The notes under the pieces were generated by a model. The model saw only the letters and a list, made by a program, of their open reading frames with translations. It did no database searches and was not told the origin of the DNA. 64,000 nt of DNA, taken from Hymenolepis diminuta. Lineage: Eukaryota > Platyhelminthes > Cestoda > Cyclophyllidea > Hymenolepididae. Below are positions 23,414 to 36,700 of the stretch, piece by piece. A program made the translations under genes and the position numbers. Location: NCBI GenBank assembly GCA_900708905.1, contig CAADRB010000003.1, forward strand, positions 2,098,810 through 2,162,809, read 5' to 3'. Position 1 is the first letter of the stretch. Each line of letters begins with the position of its first letter.

Positions 23414-26400
23414 TCACTCTCTATTCTCCATGGTAGCGCCAACGGCTTCAAGTTCGGCGAATAATCGATTAGCAGCGGCTTCAACCTCTGACTTCTTATC
23501 TTCCATTGCCTCTGACAAGGCGGTGTACATTTCTGGTTGAAGACAAGCTACCAAACCGAGGTCTCCACTATCTCCCTCTGTCAGAATTTCAAAGGTCTGT
23601 CTAAGTAGGTGCACACCAGCCAATCGTATTTGCCAATGATTATTTCTGAGCAGAGCACATAGAGATGATCCAAAGGGTCGTAAAAGAGCTTCATCACCAC
23701 CAATCGCTCTAAGGAAAGCATCTACACAGGGTACTAGGTCAATTTCCGTAAGACCCAAAGTGGAAACTGAAAGGGGTTGAGCGATAAGCTGTGGAAGAGC
23801 AAGAACTGCTTCAGTGCCTGCTATATCTAGGCATGTTGATGAGGCAGCTTCAGCTTGAAGCCAGGCTGTTATAGCCGTGTAGGTTGCCCTTGCACATGAA
23901 CCAGCAATCGACGAAGTCGCCCTTGATATGCCACTCGAAAAACAGGAGGCAAGATAAGGAAGCTCTAATTGATCTGCAATCTTCTTGACTTCTGAAACGA
24001 CAAAAAAAAAGTTAAATTCAGGATAATCGACTACCCACTAATCTAGAAAACCTACTCTTGGATCTATGTTCACCAGAGAGAAGGGAGAGTGTGCATACAA
24101 AGAGATGAGGAAGAAAAGCTTCTTTGATTAGATTTAAAAAACTTTGCACTGCAAGTTTAGAGGCCAGTCTGTGAATTACAGCGAAGAAGCTTTCAAGTCG
24201 AGTCATAACGACGGATGCATTCGGGCTGTCCGAAACCAACCATCGCAAACATTGTCCGATCAACTGTAGACGATTATCATGATTCAGAGCAGCTAGAAGA
24301 GAGGCACAAGCCATGCCTGCTGCCATAGCAACACCTCCAACCGATTCTTTCTGTGTTGTAGAAACGGGATGAAACTCAAGGCCTAAATGAATGATATTCC
24401 ATATGAGGAGAGGTTCTGATGTGTAGGTGATGTCTAGAATGTTATCTAGTCCTTCACCAGGTCTTGAGGCATCTAAATCGACATCATTATTTGCAGATAG
24501 CGAGAACATGCGATCTGCATGCCGAGAAATGAATTCCAGACCACCAGAAAGAAGATCCTACAAGAGAAAAACAATCAGCATGATAAAATTTGCCAAAATT
24601 AAATTTTTCAAACATCTAGGTGGGCAGCCAACATACCGAATCAGTTTCTGGTTTAGCGTCTTTTAGGAGGTCGTACGACAATCTGAGTGAATAGATCGAT
24701 TCCGGAAGGGCAACAAGTTGATTTCTTAGACGGTTTATAATAGCAGCGCTCTGTTTCAATGAGACGGATGAACGCTCAGCTTTGGCCTTAGTAGCAACAG
24801 CAAGATTGATATTCGTTGTACGGAAAACAAAGGTGAAGAGGGAGGCATCTAATGCCTCTGATAAACCACCATGTCCATTCAATTTCGCAGAGGGAGCTTC
24901 TTCATTTAGTACCTGAAGAATTAGCTCAGATCGATCATTGGCGCTAGCCTTAGTGCTGAACTCGAAAGCCCCAATCATAAGAGTCACGCCAGCCTATTAG
25001 GAACAAGTCTGGGTTAAGTACTCATTTTAATTAAGTAGAAAATATTGTTAGTCAACATACCTGCAGATGTTGTTCACACGAGCGGAACGTGCCAGCAATT
25101 GCTGTGGTGGAGCCCATAGGACGATTTGCCAAACCACAGGCAGTTGAGGCATGATCTAGAGCAAATCGAAGAGCTCGTCGAATCCTATTTCTTGTTGCCA
25201 TAGATGAATTAGCCCCACGAATTGAAATAAGTGCGGGAGACAGATGAGCCAAACACTCGAAGGCAAATAGACAGACCATAGTCCGCACATCCGCAGCTTC
25301 AGTAGCCATCTTAACGGTTTTGCTGACTCCATCATTATCAGAAGGCCACCAGTTTGATACATTAACCGACAGGAGGTGATCCAATACCTAAAAAGCAAAT
25401 AGTTTTTAGTATTTTTCACAAGGTTTCACACAAACGGAAAAAATTTAAAAGAGGAAACTAACCTTAACCAACTTTTCGGGATAGGCCTCACCCAACAATT
25501 GCGCAAGTTTTTGAAGACAAGAGAGGTGCAAAGTGGCATTTCTATCTGAGCTAAGAATGTCGCTGGAGGCAACAACTGAAGATGAGAGTATGTCTAAAGT
25601 GGCAACAAGACCTTCTTTGAGCATCTTTTCTATTTGAGGAGGGGGTTCAACACCTTGTTTGGTAAGTAGTTGAGCTGCATTTGGACACTTGATTGTAAGA
25701 CTCTCCAACTTAGCTAGGAGCAATTCTAGCGCCTTTCTTGTCAAATTGGTTTGTTTAAAAGACATCAAACGGCTCACAGCCTTCAAGAACGTCTGACTAG
25801 ACATCAGGCCATTCATCTTAACGAGAAGTGATTGAAGATTGGCGATGGCATCCTTGCGAGTGATGGCATCATCCTCGATATCATTCACTTCGATTGTGGA
25901 TGCTGTGCTGGAAATTAGTAGTTGGACAATGAGTTGTACAATGTCCTCAAACGATTCCTGAATATTATCCAAGGAATCCTTGACAGCATTTTGTTGACGA
26001 ATACGATGACCAGGCGTTTCGAGGAGATTGGTGAAGAACGCGCTGATATTGGCCAGTAGGGGCCAGAGACGGATTTCGCCGCCAGAGCGAGAAACCCAAT
26101 CATCCGATGGTCGACTTCGCTTCCGACCATCCACAACCAATGGATTAACTAGATTGGCGCTGTCAGATATAGAAAGGTGCTTGAGAAGAAAGCCGTAATC
26201 ACAGTCGCAGGACTCTTCTCGAGATATATCCTGAGAAGTTAGTACAAATGATTAGCCACCAAGAAGGAAAACATTGATCAGAAAATTAGAGATGAAATGA
26301 AACTGCATATCATACATTTTAAAAATAACTTGAGAGGCTATTGATAAAATACCGTCGCCCGGACAATATATATGCAACTTAACTTCATTAAATGCGAGCT

Positions 26401-29400
26401 AATAGGTTACGTAGCTCAACAATCCCAGGAGTTCTACATACATACATAATTCAAAATAGATTTACCTTTTTGGCTCCTGATTGTAACAAATCTAAGTCTG
26501 CCATACTGAAAACTTTGTGACTCTGGTGATTACTTTGATATATTATTAAGAGAAAGATTGCTTCTGCTACATGAAGGCCATCAAATGTGTTCATATTACT
26601 ATTCACAAAACTATCTTTTTACCTCGAAATGTACCTCGAAAGGAGGGGAAAAAATAACTCACCAAACGTGGACGCTTAGGTCTATTCTCCTGAGCTTTCC
26701 TCAAATTCAAAGCGGAAGGGTTTGAAATGAGGTACAGGTAGAATCTGAAGCACTGCTGCCAGGCCCCTAATTGATAAATCAACTCAAACTGGTTAAATAA
26801 GTCCGTGAGCAGCGAGAACACAAAGTTAGCTAAAATCAATGAAAACCCAAGATAAGTTTGCTATTCAATTTTAAAAGCAGTGAGTTTGTTATTGAATGAA
26901 TTAGAACCTGTGTCTTCAGAGGGATAGTCTGTGTTGAAGAACGTAACGGCTGCAGTCCATAACCATCCAGAAAGAGCGAATTGTTTTGAAACCCGCTTGT
27001 TAATGCCAGTTTCTGAAAGAGGAGTAGGGGCGGTAACATCAGCAAGACCACGCACAAGACCGACATAGAGGGTCAGAGAACGTCGGGGGTAATCAGCAGG
27101 CAAGTCCGGTAATCCGCGGACAAAGACATCAAGAACTTTCAATCCAGCTTCTGTCCGAGAGCTAGATACCTTTAGAAGAGCTGGTATAGCAGTGCTAATC
27201 AACCGATCCATAAGATGGAGATTATGAACATTGTCAATTTGCAGGAAGATTGAATGACCCTGATCAGTACCACCAATCCATTTAATTAAGGTCAGCAATT
27301 GTTCACACAGTGTCACTGGGAAGAGGGATGCCATCTCAACAAGACATAACACAGCCTGACGTTGAATATTCATTGATGACTCGAAGACATTAAGAAAACT
27401 GAAGATATTCCCCATCACAGATTTTACAGAGCAGGTAGGCATAAGGGGAGACTTTCGACCAGATTTAGACTTGTCAGCTGCTTTAATCGCATTTCCCACC
27501 TCGAAGAGTTTTGTCAAAGCAACGAGTACCTCTAACATACAAGATAATGTTTGTTCTTGGAGACTTTTACTGTCCGCAACTATGGGTTCGGGACTACGAT
27601 CATCATCAACTACGCCCTCATCACTATCACTATCTGTTGACATGGTCTCTTCAGTCATCCGCTTTCGATGCTTGCTCCCGCTCTGCAGGGTTTGAATGCA
27701 TCTGCAGAAACAACAAGAATAGTATCATTACTAATCAAACAATTCAAAAGCAAAAGGAATATAAGTTGATGACTTACGCAAGCAAATGACTGTTCAGGGG
27801 GTGGACAAGATCTTTCCTAGAGGAACCCTCTTCATTCTCCTTGGACGAGGTATCTCCAAATCCACTCAAGCCGCCACGACTAACTTTTGAGAGACGACGT
27901 TTAGATCGGCGTTTTATAGAGCCACCAACAAGTGACAGGAGAGAAGAACTCGAACCTGTTCGCTGTAGTGTTTCACACTGTTCTGCTGCAGAAGACGTTT
28001 GCAAACGATACATATCAGCAACTAGAGATGTGAGAATAACTTGGAGAGTTAAAAGACGTCTGGCGTTGGATGCCTTATCTGTATTCCTATTCCTAAAGAG
28101 ATAAGAACACGGAATTGAAATACAAGAAATCTGTGGGAATTAAACGGTAAATTAAAGCTGATAAACAAAGCACATATATCTCCAAATTCTACAAGTAAAA
28201 TAAAAACTTTTTAGTGGAAAAGATGAAAAGAAACGAGACGCTTACCTGTTAGCGAGTCTCGCAGAGAGTGATTTAGTTTGGCGATTGAAACTGGGATCCA
28301 ATCTCTCCAGGAGGAAGGTATAGTGCTCAACTTTTAAAAGGAGCTGTAAGTAAACGGTAATGCATTAAAAGACAGTAAAAAATGACCATGTAAAAACAAA
28401 ATCAATTAAACCCACTCTAGGTAGGGTTGACGAGAGATGGGTACCCGGACTCCTATTAGGAGAATCAAAATCAATTATGGAGTTCAAAAACTCACTCTCA
28501 TAGAATGTTACATCGAGTAATGTCTGATTCGATGTGGCAGAACAGAGGGAACCCAGAGTAGGCAAGGTGAATGCATCCAACTTGCTAAGACAAAGTTGAT
28601 GCACAACTTCAAACCTCACAAAAGGAGGACCTTTCAAGAGTTGAAGTAACGCATTCCATCCACACTTGACACCAGAACCGTTTCCTGATGACGGGGTACC
28701 AAGCTGGATGACAGAATTCAAAAGGTCGTTTTGAAGGAGCTGAGCTGCAGAGAACCAGCACATTTGTGAGTACGCATCATCTTTCAATGGTTGTCTAAAG
28801 TGCAAAGATCAGAAGAGATAAAACAGCAAAAACGCAGTTAAGATTAATCAGATTTAATGGTTGCGATTCTCTCACCGGCAGAATAGACGGAAAACTGCCT
28901 GAACTAGATTTGTGGTGGTACGAACGAGTGCTGACAATGAGTCACCTTGAAGTAGAGATTTCGTAGAATCAGATATGATTTCTGCTTTTTCTTGCACATC
29001 AGTAAGGAAAGCTTTAACATAATTGAATACCGCAGTATTAGAAATCTTTTTAAATTCATCATAGTAAAATCCAAGAGTTTCGTAAGCAAGTACGCGGACC
29101 TCACCAACAGGATGTAGCAAGGCAGATAAAATACAGGGAAAAGCTAAAAGACAAAAAGCCAATTTAAAACATGTAAATCGCAAGATAGAAGATGAATTTC
29201 ATCCGAACATATTTAACCAACTAACCATTATTAAGGGCTTTCAGCAATGTCATATTAGTGCCGTCCTTGGAGCAATCAAACGTGACTTTAACGATCTGAA
29301 GCGCAGCCTTAGATTGCTGATGCACTAACATGGCATCTGCATCTTCAACGTGTATCTCTTGCTCCAAACTTTCAGATTTTGTAAATGATACAAGTGTTGA

Positions 29401-31106
29401 GATTAGGAAATCTGCTAGCCAATTTTCAGAGTATTCACACTCTGACTGGCTTGAGCTGCATTCGCATTCGGACTTTCGTGCCAAACAAACACCATGGGTG
29501 CCAAAAATGCTATGAACTAATTTGAATTGTTCTTTCATTAAAGGATCTCTTGAAAATAACTGCTCGATGGACATTTTCAGAACTCGTTTCACGGTGAGTT
29601 TCTTAGGCTTCTTTACCTCCTTGGTCACTGGTACCTCCCTTTTATGCTCGATTGCTATATCCATCATCTACATAACGATAGAAATTATTATTAACTGAAC
29701 GAGTGCATGAAGAGGGCGAAGAAGTACATTCAAGAAACGTACAACAGTTGCTTTCTGAACACGTTCTGATTGCTCAAGACTTGTGGCTGCTAGAACAGAA
29801 ACATCATTACTCATGATTTGATTTTCTTCATCTTGTTCTATTGTTGCACGTTCCAATGGTGATAGTTCGTTGAGGGAATTTTCATAAACATCCCTAAGTC
29901 TACGATAAAAGATGAACACTGGAGTTATTAATGGTTTGATACAATTAAAAATGCATATATTAAAACGAAAAAAAGACGAACTCGTCGGGAAGAATCAGGA
30001 TGCCTTGAGATTTCATCAAGTGACGAACTGCTTGAATGGCATTCCATTCATTTCCATTGATCGTGGTCTAAAGAGAAAAAGGAGCACAAACTAAATATGC
30101 ATATGGAAAGAAATAAACATTAATAAAATCCCAAATCGCTAACCTTTAGCATACAACTAATCCAATCCAAAACTAGTTCGCGATTGAGCGTTATAGAACA
30201 CGCAATCCGTAGGACGACACAAGTGGCTGAGCTTTTGAAAGCGAGAATATCACTTCGTAAGCCCTTTCTAAGTGTTCCTTGCAAGGCATTTACAATTTTA
30301 ACCTTTTTGTCGATTGGCAGTTCTAATTCGAATATGCCAGCAAGCGTGTACGTGAAGAAGTTGCAGAAGTTCGAAATTCTATTCAATCCTAATTCGGATT
30401 CAAACTAAAAGAGATCTTAATATAATAATGAGAATATTACCTTAGCATAAACGTTCATGCTTTTAGCGATGAAGGGAATTAAAGTTGTTTGATTACAACA
30501 GGCCCTGTAAAATTCGTGTCTGCTCAACGGAGTACCACGTTCTGCATATGGCTTCAGCCAAAGCCAATCTGAACCGATATCCTTGTAGTCGAGAATCTGC
30601 ACAGCTTTAATAAAAAGTCCAGACTCATAATGGGGTATGATAAGGCGCATAAAGTCATTAGTGTGGTGACGCGGAACTTCGTACCTGAAGCATATATAAA
30701 TGGAGAGCCAAATATAACTTACTTATACACAAGCCACTCTAAAGCCCAGGGTGCTTCTGAGGATCTGATATGCTTGTCAATCATGAAAAGGAATAAGCGC
30801 ACTTGATCATCAATAGCTCTTTTTTGGGCGGGGTATATACTACACATTTGAAGCCGAAGAGAATTAGGGGAAAACAATGATTCCTCAAATCTCTTCAGCT
30901 CTGGATCAACTTCCCATAACTTCACCAGTGCTTTTAAACCTAAGATATGGTTAGCTAGGTAAGATTATCTTACAATCTGCGTAGCATTTATCTTGATCAA
31001 TTGCCGTTGGTTGGTCATACACCAAAGATTTTTTGTGTGTATAGTCAGCAGAATAAGCAACTGATACAGCGGATCTTTGCTGCTTTAGTTGTTTAGCGAA
31101 AGACAT
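23414..31106 (-). CDS. HEATR1: HEATR1/Utp10, U3 snoRNP-associated HEAT-repeat scaffold, 18 exons
   Basis: Exons (minus, 5' to 3'): 31106-30974, 30939-30723, 30684-30441, 30404-30144, 30067-29982, 29899-29701, 29667-29226, 29143-28876, 28794-28416, 28343-28246, 28092-27778, 27701-26908, 26829-26663, 26230-25463, 25387-25061, 24993-24637, 24557-24056, 23991-23414. All junctions keep frame and give 2,044 residues (the human protein is about 2,144). Hallmarks: the N-terminal SFAKQLKQQ start, FEESLFS, APWALEWLVYK and the RLIIPHYE block; a U3snoRNP10-type segment near residues 225-285; a BP28CT-type C-terminus ending in a MEDKKSEVEAAANRLFAELE helix. Helical HEAT repeats run throughout. The family acts in the nucleolus in the small-subunit processome and in rDNA transcription. 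Donors of exons 5 and 6 are weak (GTTCGT, GTTCAG), so those two borders are least sure. No AATAAA was found between the stop and the next gene. Confidence 0.88.
29668..29700 (-). other. 33-nt in-frame micro-intron of HEATR1 (intron 6)
   Basis: Between the codons for HAL and MMDIA lie 33 bases beginning GTTCAG and ending ATGTAG. The length is divisible by three, but the segment ends in an in-frame TAG, so it must be removed to keep the protein open. Confidence 0.6.
30940..30973 (-). other. 34-nt micro-intron (HEATR1 intron 1)
   Basis: Donor GTAAGA and acceptor TAG with only 34 bases; removal restores the CLKALVKLW reading that matches HEATR1. Introns 2 (30685-30722, 38 nt) and 3 (30405-30440, 36 nt) are equally short. 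Confidence 0.75.
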
Positions 31107-31120
31107 TTCTGGCAGCAACA
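31107..31120 (-). promoter_or_regulatory. Acceptor-like site abutting the HEATR1 start codon
   Basis: On the minus strand the sequence reads TGTTGCTGCCAG then AA and the ATG at 31106, so an AG preceded by pyrimidines lies 2 bases upstream of the start. This fits a trans-splice or 5' UTR intron acceptor. Confidence 0.4.
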
Positions 31121-33786
31121 GACACGCAAAAAGTCAGCACGCTAAGCACACAATAAAATTTGCGGCACGCGCAATTCAATCAGAAAAGATAAACCATGAT
31201 ATTCTTAAATAAAACAAAAAATTTATATGCTTTGTTCAATAATATTTAAGAATAAATATTTAAAAACCATGAATATTTATAGGTTAATATCTAACGTTAA
31301 GTTAATAAGTACATCTCTAACAATGTTCGTTAAATTACTTTTAATAAAAAAACCTAATCCATTTATCCTTAAAAGAGATTAAATTAAGGCCTTTAGTTTT
31401 ATGTGTCACAATCAGTAGAGTAATATTTGAATGGAAAGCTTTTTTTCGGAGAAAGTTATAAATGCGTGATTTTCATATTCATCTATCGATGCGTGTTTAG
31501 AATGCAAGTTTATGTTTAGGAAGAGAATTACACAAGAATATATCCATTTTACTTAAGAACACAGTAGTACGGTACTTTAATTTAATTGTATTTCAGATTT
31601 AATTTACCATCCAAATTTCATTCCAAAAGGTTTATCTTTACTCTGACAATGGTTCATATTCGACTTTCAACTGTATGCAAAGGTATGGTTTTCAATTTTG
31701 TGTAATATCTTTCAAACTAAAACGTAGACTAATTTAAAATTACCGACGTAAACTGATGTTGCTTTTTAGATCACTAATCGGCTCGAAAGTCATTCATAAA
31801 TAACCGTCTCATAAACCAAATTAAGAGAATCTAATTATGAAATTTAGAGACTATCGAAAGCTTTTACTTTTGACAGCAAGTGGCAATCGGAATCAGTTAG
31901 ATCTCAACAATAGCATCAACGGGTGCCCTGCTGAATTTATGTATGTGGTTTTCTAATTGTACATATGTACCTACACAGCTGAAAATCATCAACTAGAGTT
32001 ATCACCGACCGTATATAATCGTCGTCTTAGGAAGAAAAATCGGCTTATATAATTTAGTTTTTTTAAGCAATAAATTGGTGTGGTTTTTCTGGCTGCACTC
32101 ATGCTAATCTGGCGAAACGAATGACTTGACTTTTTCACTCTATGAGACTCCGGTCCACATTATTGTAATTTCTACTTAACTAAAGTACTTTGTTCTTAAG
32201 TTCTTCATGTCTCGAGCATTTGCGCTTGTTCCGTTCATGTAACTATCAATATTAAATGTGCCTGAATCGTAGCTGAGACTAGACTATGGTTATCAACAGC
32301 AGGGGATTGTATTCGTCTGAATTTATGGAATCTCGCATTTTTCAATCAAGTTCACATATGGCTGGTGATGATAGAAATCATACACTGGAATTGGCCAAGT
32401 GCCATTTCCAAATCAGAGTCCCATGACTGTCGTGTGCCTATGACGGTCATTGCTTGGCAGATTAGTTATATTACGTAAAAATTAAATAAACAACTCCTAT
32501 TTTGTCCGAAAGAAATGTATTTTACAGTTGACGAATTAATATGCACAAAAGAAACACATGTACCACTTCCCATATACTTGCTTGTAAATTTCAAATTTGC
32601 TACCATAACTGATTAGTAGCCCAATCAAAAAAATTCAGATTTGTAAATTAGTCTATCGATGATGGGGTAATAATTCTCTGGAAAGCCACAAAGAAATAAA
32701 TATACTGAATTTTCCTAATTCACTTTGTAAACATTTTAGGGTCACAGCAATTCTCTCTCCTCCTCCGTTTGACAGGATCTGAGCCTAAAACTTCCTAGCA
32801 TCATTTTTGCTGGTATCTACGATAGATGAATTGTGATTGATAGTACTTTAAAAGGTCATAGAATTCAAATAAGAGAGGACGATTGGAAGTTAAGTTTATT
32901 CTTGTTTAATTAAAGAAAAATAGAAATGATAATGTGTGTACATGTAGGGTGTCCAGTGTATTTACTAGATATTGCCCCGTTTATTGAGTTTGACAGAATA
33001 CTTATTCACATAATCATATTAGTTATTGGGTTATGAATATGTAAGCTGCCTAATATCACGTAAGTTTATTTTCCTGCCAGTCAGGGACGAAAAAATATAG
33101 AAGTGATAAGATCGACTTCAATTAGGTAACTACTTTCATGATTAGTTTATTGCGCGAATAAAAATAAACATCGCGTCAATTAGGGCTGGATTTCGTGGAC
33201 CTGGATTTGTACTAGTAATTCAGGGAACGAATCATGAAATTGGAATTTTGGAACGTGAAGAAGTAGACCAGCCATTAAGTAAACATTGTACAACCGAAAT
33301 CCAAAAAAACAACTGAAGTATGAATTTTTAATAATTTGATCTCACTCCCAATATCTTATCATTATCATTTCTTGGATTGAGCTTTTAACAGATTTCAGTT
33401 GTTTTCAAACAACGAAAAGCTGCAAAATGTTCTAACTTGCTGTGATTTTGAATTATTATAGTTGAATCACGTCTTACATTTTAATTCGTTTGTTTCAAAC
33501 GTTGGCACATACTATTTAGAATTATCTAATTACACTAGCATTTCATTTATTCGATATAACATATAAATTATCCAATGAAATGATGATATATAATCCTGGA
33601 AACGAAATAGAATGAGCAAATTATATCAAATAGCAATATCCGATATTGAAAGTTTAATTTGATGATGATGAGTATTATTATTGGATGAATCTTAAGGACA
33701 AGTTTACGACCCGAAATGACCCGCTTCACTTAGTGTAAATTTGTGTAACTTCTCTGGATTTTAATTTTCGAAGTTGTAAAATTTCG
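31121..33786. other. Divergent intergenic region between HEATR1 and NCBP3
   Basis: About 2.7 kb of AT-rich DNA that must hold the promoters of both genes. No clear TATA box, repeat or RNA gene was identified. Confidence 0.5.
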
Positions 33787-36700
33787 ATGATTCAGTCTGA
33801 TCCTGAATTTGCCAACCTTAGTGTTATTGTCGATTGCAAAAATGTTGCAAATAAACCTAAAGAATCTTTAATTTCGGAGGGTCCACCACTTACTCATTGT
33901 TTATGTAAGGTTAGTTTATGGCTTCTTGCATCATGTTTTCCGTACTTCTTTCTCCAAAATCTATCGTTCTTGAAATTTAATTATTTTCGTCAATCTATTA
34001 GACTGAAATATGCCAATGCGGTTCTAAATTAGGAGTAACAGAAGCTAATGCTAAAAGTATTTTTACTCGTTTGGGTTTCCCTGATGGGAGGGATACAATG
34101 ATTTCAGAGGGTTATAGAATGGATACACTCCATATCTGGGGCACTCACGACTTAAGTACCAACGATATCTTGAAGTGGCTTGAAGACTATAATCCAAAGG
34201 GAGTTGAATGGATTGATGACTCGTCATGTAAGTGCTATGTGCTATCATAATCCTCCTTCATTTAGGTAATGTTCTTTTAAATGACGAGAACACAGTCCTC
34301 AGAATTCTTAATAAACTTGCTGAACCCTTTGATCGACGGATAGCACTTGCAGCTATGGCAGCAATCGTTTCTACGATGGATGAAGGTGACCAGAATGAAA
34401 TTTCACTCTTGCCTGAAAGTACAAAGGATCTTCCTTTGGGTGGATCTACATTTAATCTGATGCCTCCAAATGGACGGTGGTTCAAGTCTATCTCTTCACC
34501 TGAACGGGCTTTTTGTATCTACTTTAGAATTGCCCATAAAGGTCTGTTTTTTATTCATTTAATGACTTTTCGGAAATGATAGTTGGTTCTGGCATTTAAG
34601 TAGATTAGCTTAATGAATAATGATTCATTGTAAGTAGCGGTAGCTTTACCCTGAATATTCTGGACTTTCACATACATAGTTCAATTGCTTCCCCATTCAC
34701 TAAATTCATCGTTTCACTTATTGAGTAATTTATTAGTTAATACCATTCGACGTATAGGTATGGCTCACACTTAATAACAGATACCGGTATCCTCTTATCA
34801 CCTCTGTATATTGGGTATATTGTACTTGGTAATTTATCTAGCACAAGTTCTATCGGCCAATTTACATCCGAGAAAGTTGATTTGAACGATTGACAGGTGA
34901 AGGTTTCCGGCGATGGCAAACGGGATGAGCGTTTGGAAACAGCTGGAAATACACCCACCGATTACCAGGAAAGCATCTGCAATTCGATTGATGATGGAGA
35001 TTCTCGATATTATTTGTGCTTATGGTGCATTCATTAATATTTATTAATCATTTGCAGATCGGGAGAGCAATGTGTGCCAGCAATAGCTGAGACCCGGTGT
35101 TCGCGTTCTTTTAGGACTATTAATAATAACTCTCAAGTCCATTTAGGGAAACGTTTTCCAGTATTCATCTTGGGTAGAGCAGTATCGTCATGGAGCTCCT
35201 ACGTTGAGAAACTCGAATTCTGCCACCTATTTATTAGCCAGACATTCCGTTCACTGTGTTTACACGGATGGACATCAAACGACCATGATAATGATGTCTT
35301 AATAACTGATTTTTCCAGCCACCATTCTAATTTTTAGGATTTGCAGCTTGTACCCGTCGTTAAAATGTACTGCATATTACACTTTCTTAAACTCTAGGGT
35401 CACTGCTTCACTATTCTCGTGTGAATTTCGCAGAGAATTTTTTTCGCGAAAGTGGGATAGTTTTGGTTGAATGATTAATGTTTAGCCTCAGTATTTCCTA
35501 TATACGCTTTGTTGTCTAAGTCCTTATAAGCCCTCTTTAAAATTTGCATATAATTGATTTAATCCGTGGTCAAGTGTACCCTTTTATAATTGATAAAATA
35601 TGCTAAGATACTCTCCCTCTGAGGTCTACCAGGTCTCGTTTACATAATTCCCAATGCACTACACACATCTTTAAGGCAGTCATTCTTCAAAACTGGAGTC
35701 CTAAGTTATGAGGTTGACTTATTGGAAGCTACGAACAAAAACTTGAAGGACTCAGACCTTAGTGTTTTCTGATAAATCACATTCATGCATCCAGAATCTA
35801 GGATGCTAAAACAGCGTAAATCCTTCTTGCTTAAGGGACAGGATCGCTATTCATTTTAAATTTACTATAACCCTTTTCATCCCCGTATAAAATTAATTCT
35901 TTAAGTCTAACGCATCCCACAAAGTAATGTAACTCTTAATGTCTTCCCCTGGATTAGAGATATGTCATCATGTGCGTCATGAGTCGTGTTGCATACGATT
36001 GTAAAGATTTCTAGATACCATACTTCTCCTCAGTGTTAGTGTTCGGATGGCTAGAGAATTATTTATCTGGAATACTGGATACTGGAATAGCTCTGTTTAA
36101 CTCCACTTTGAGTCTCTACATTTGCTGTTTGGAACTCGTTTTTAGTTAGCTGTTGCCTCAATCTCCTTTATTAACTTTTTCTTTTCCCATCATTCCTTTT
36201 TAGGTGACGTTAAGCTACCCGGTGCGGAGCGTCGCAGTAATTACTATCGTCGCTATGGAAACCCCAACTACGGGGGTGCTGTCGGGCTCCTGTCACGATC
36301 TTACCGACGTCGAGTGAAAGCAGTCACACCCACGCCTACCACCACCGACATTCGATGTGTCAACATCAACGCCGATTTGAGGCATCTTGTTTCCTACGAG
36401 GATATTGACAACGACGTCCACGGATTGGCCATGCATCTTCAGCGTGGAAGCAGTATTGTCGACTCAGAGGAAGAAGATTATCCACCACAAAGGCAAAATT
36501 TACCCTCTGGACGAAGGAGAGAGGCTGCAGGTAATTGAAATATACTCCTTTTGTGCCAGTGGAGTAGCGGTCAATGTGCACATCTGCTGGGCTCGATAGT
36601 TTGACTTGATGTCCTTTTGTCTTTGGAGCATCTCTGATTGGGTCATTCCCATTCTATTTCTCGTTATCAGACGTGAGTTAGCATTTCATTTGCTTGGCGG

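Noticed and set aside
26466..26505. A 40-nt micro-exon in HEATR1 intron 13 with good acceptor and donor
   Set aside because: Including it breaks the frame into exon 26230-25463; direct joining of 26663 to 26230 is in frame.
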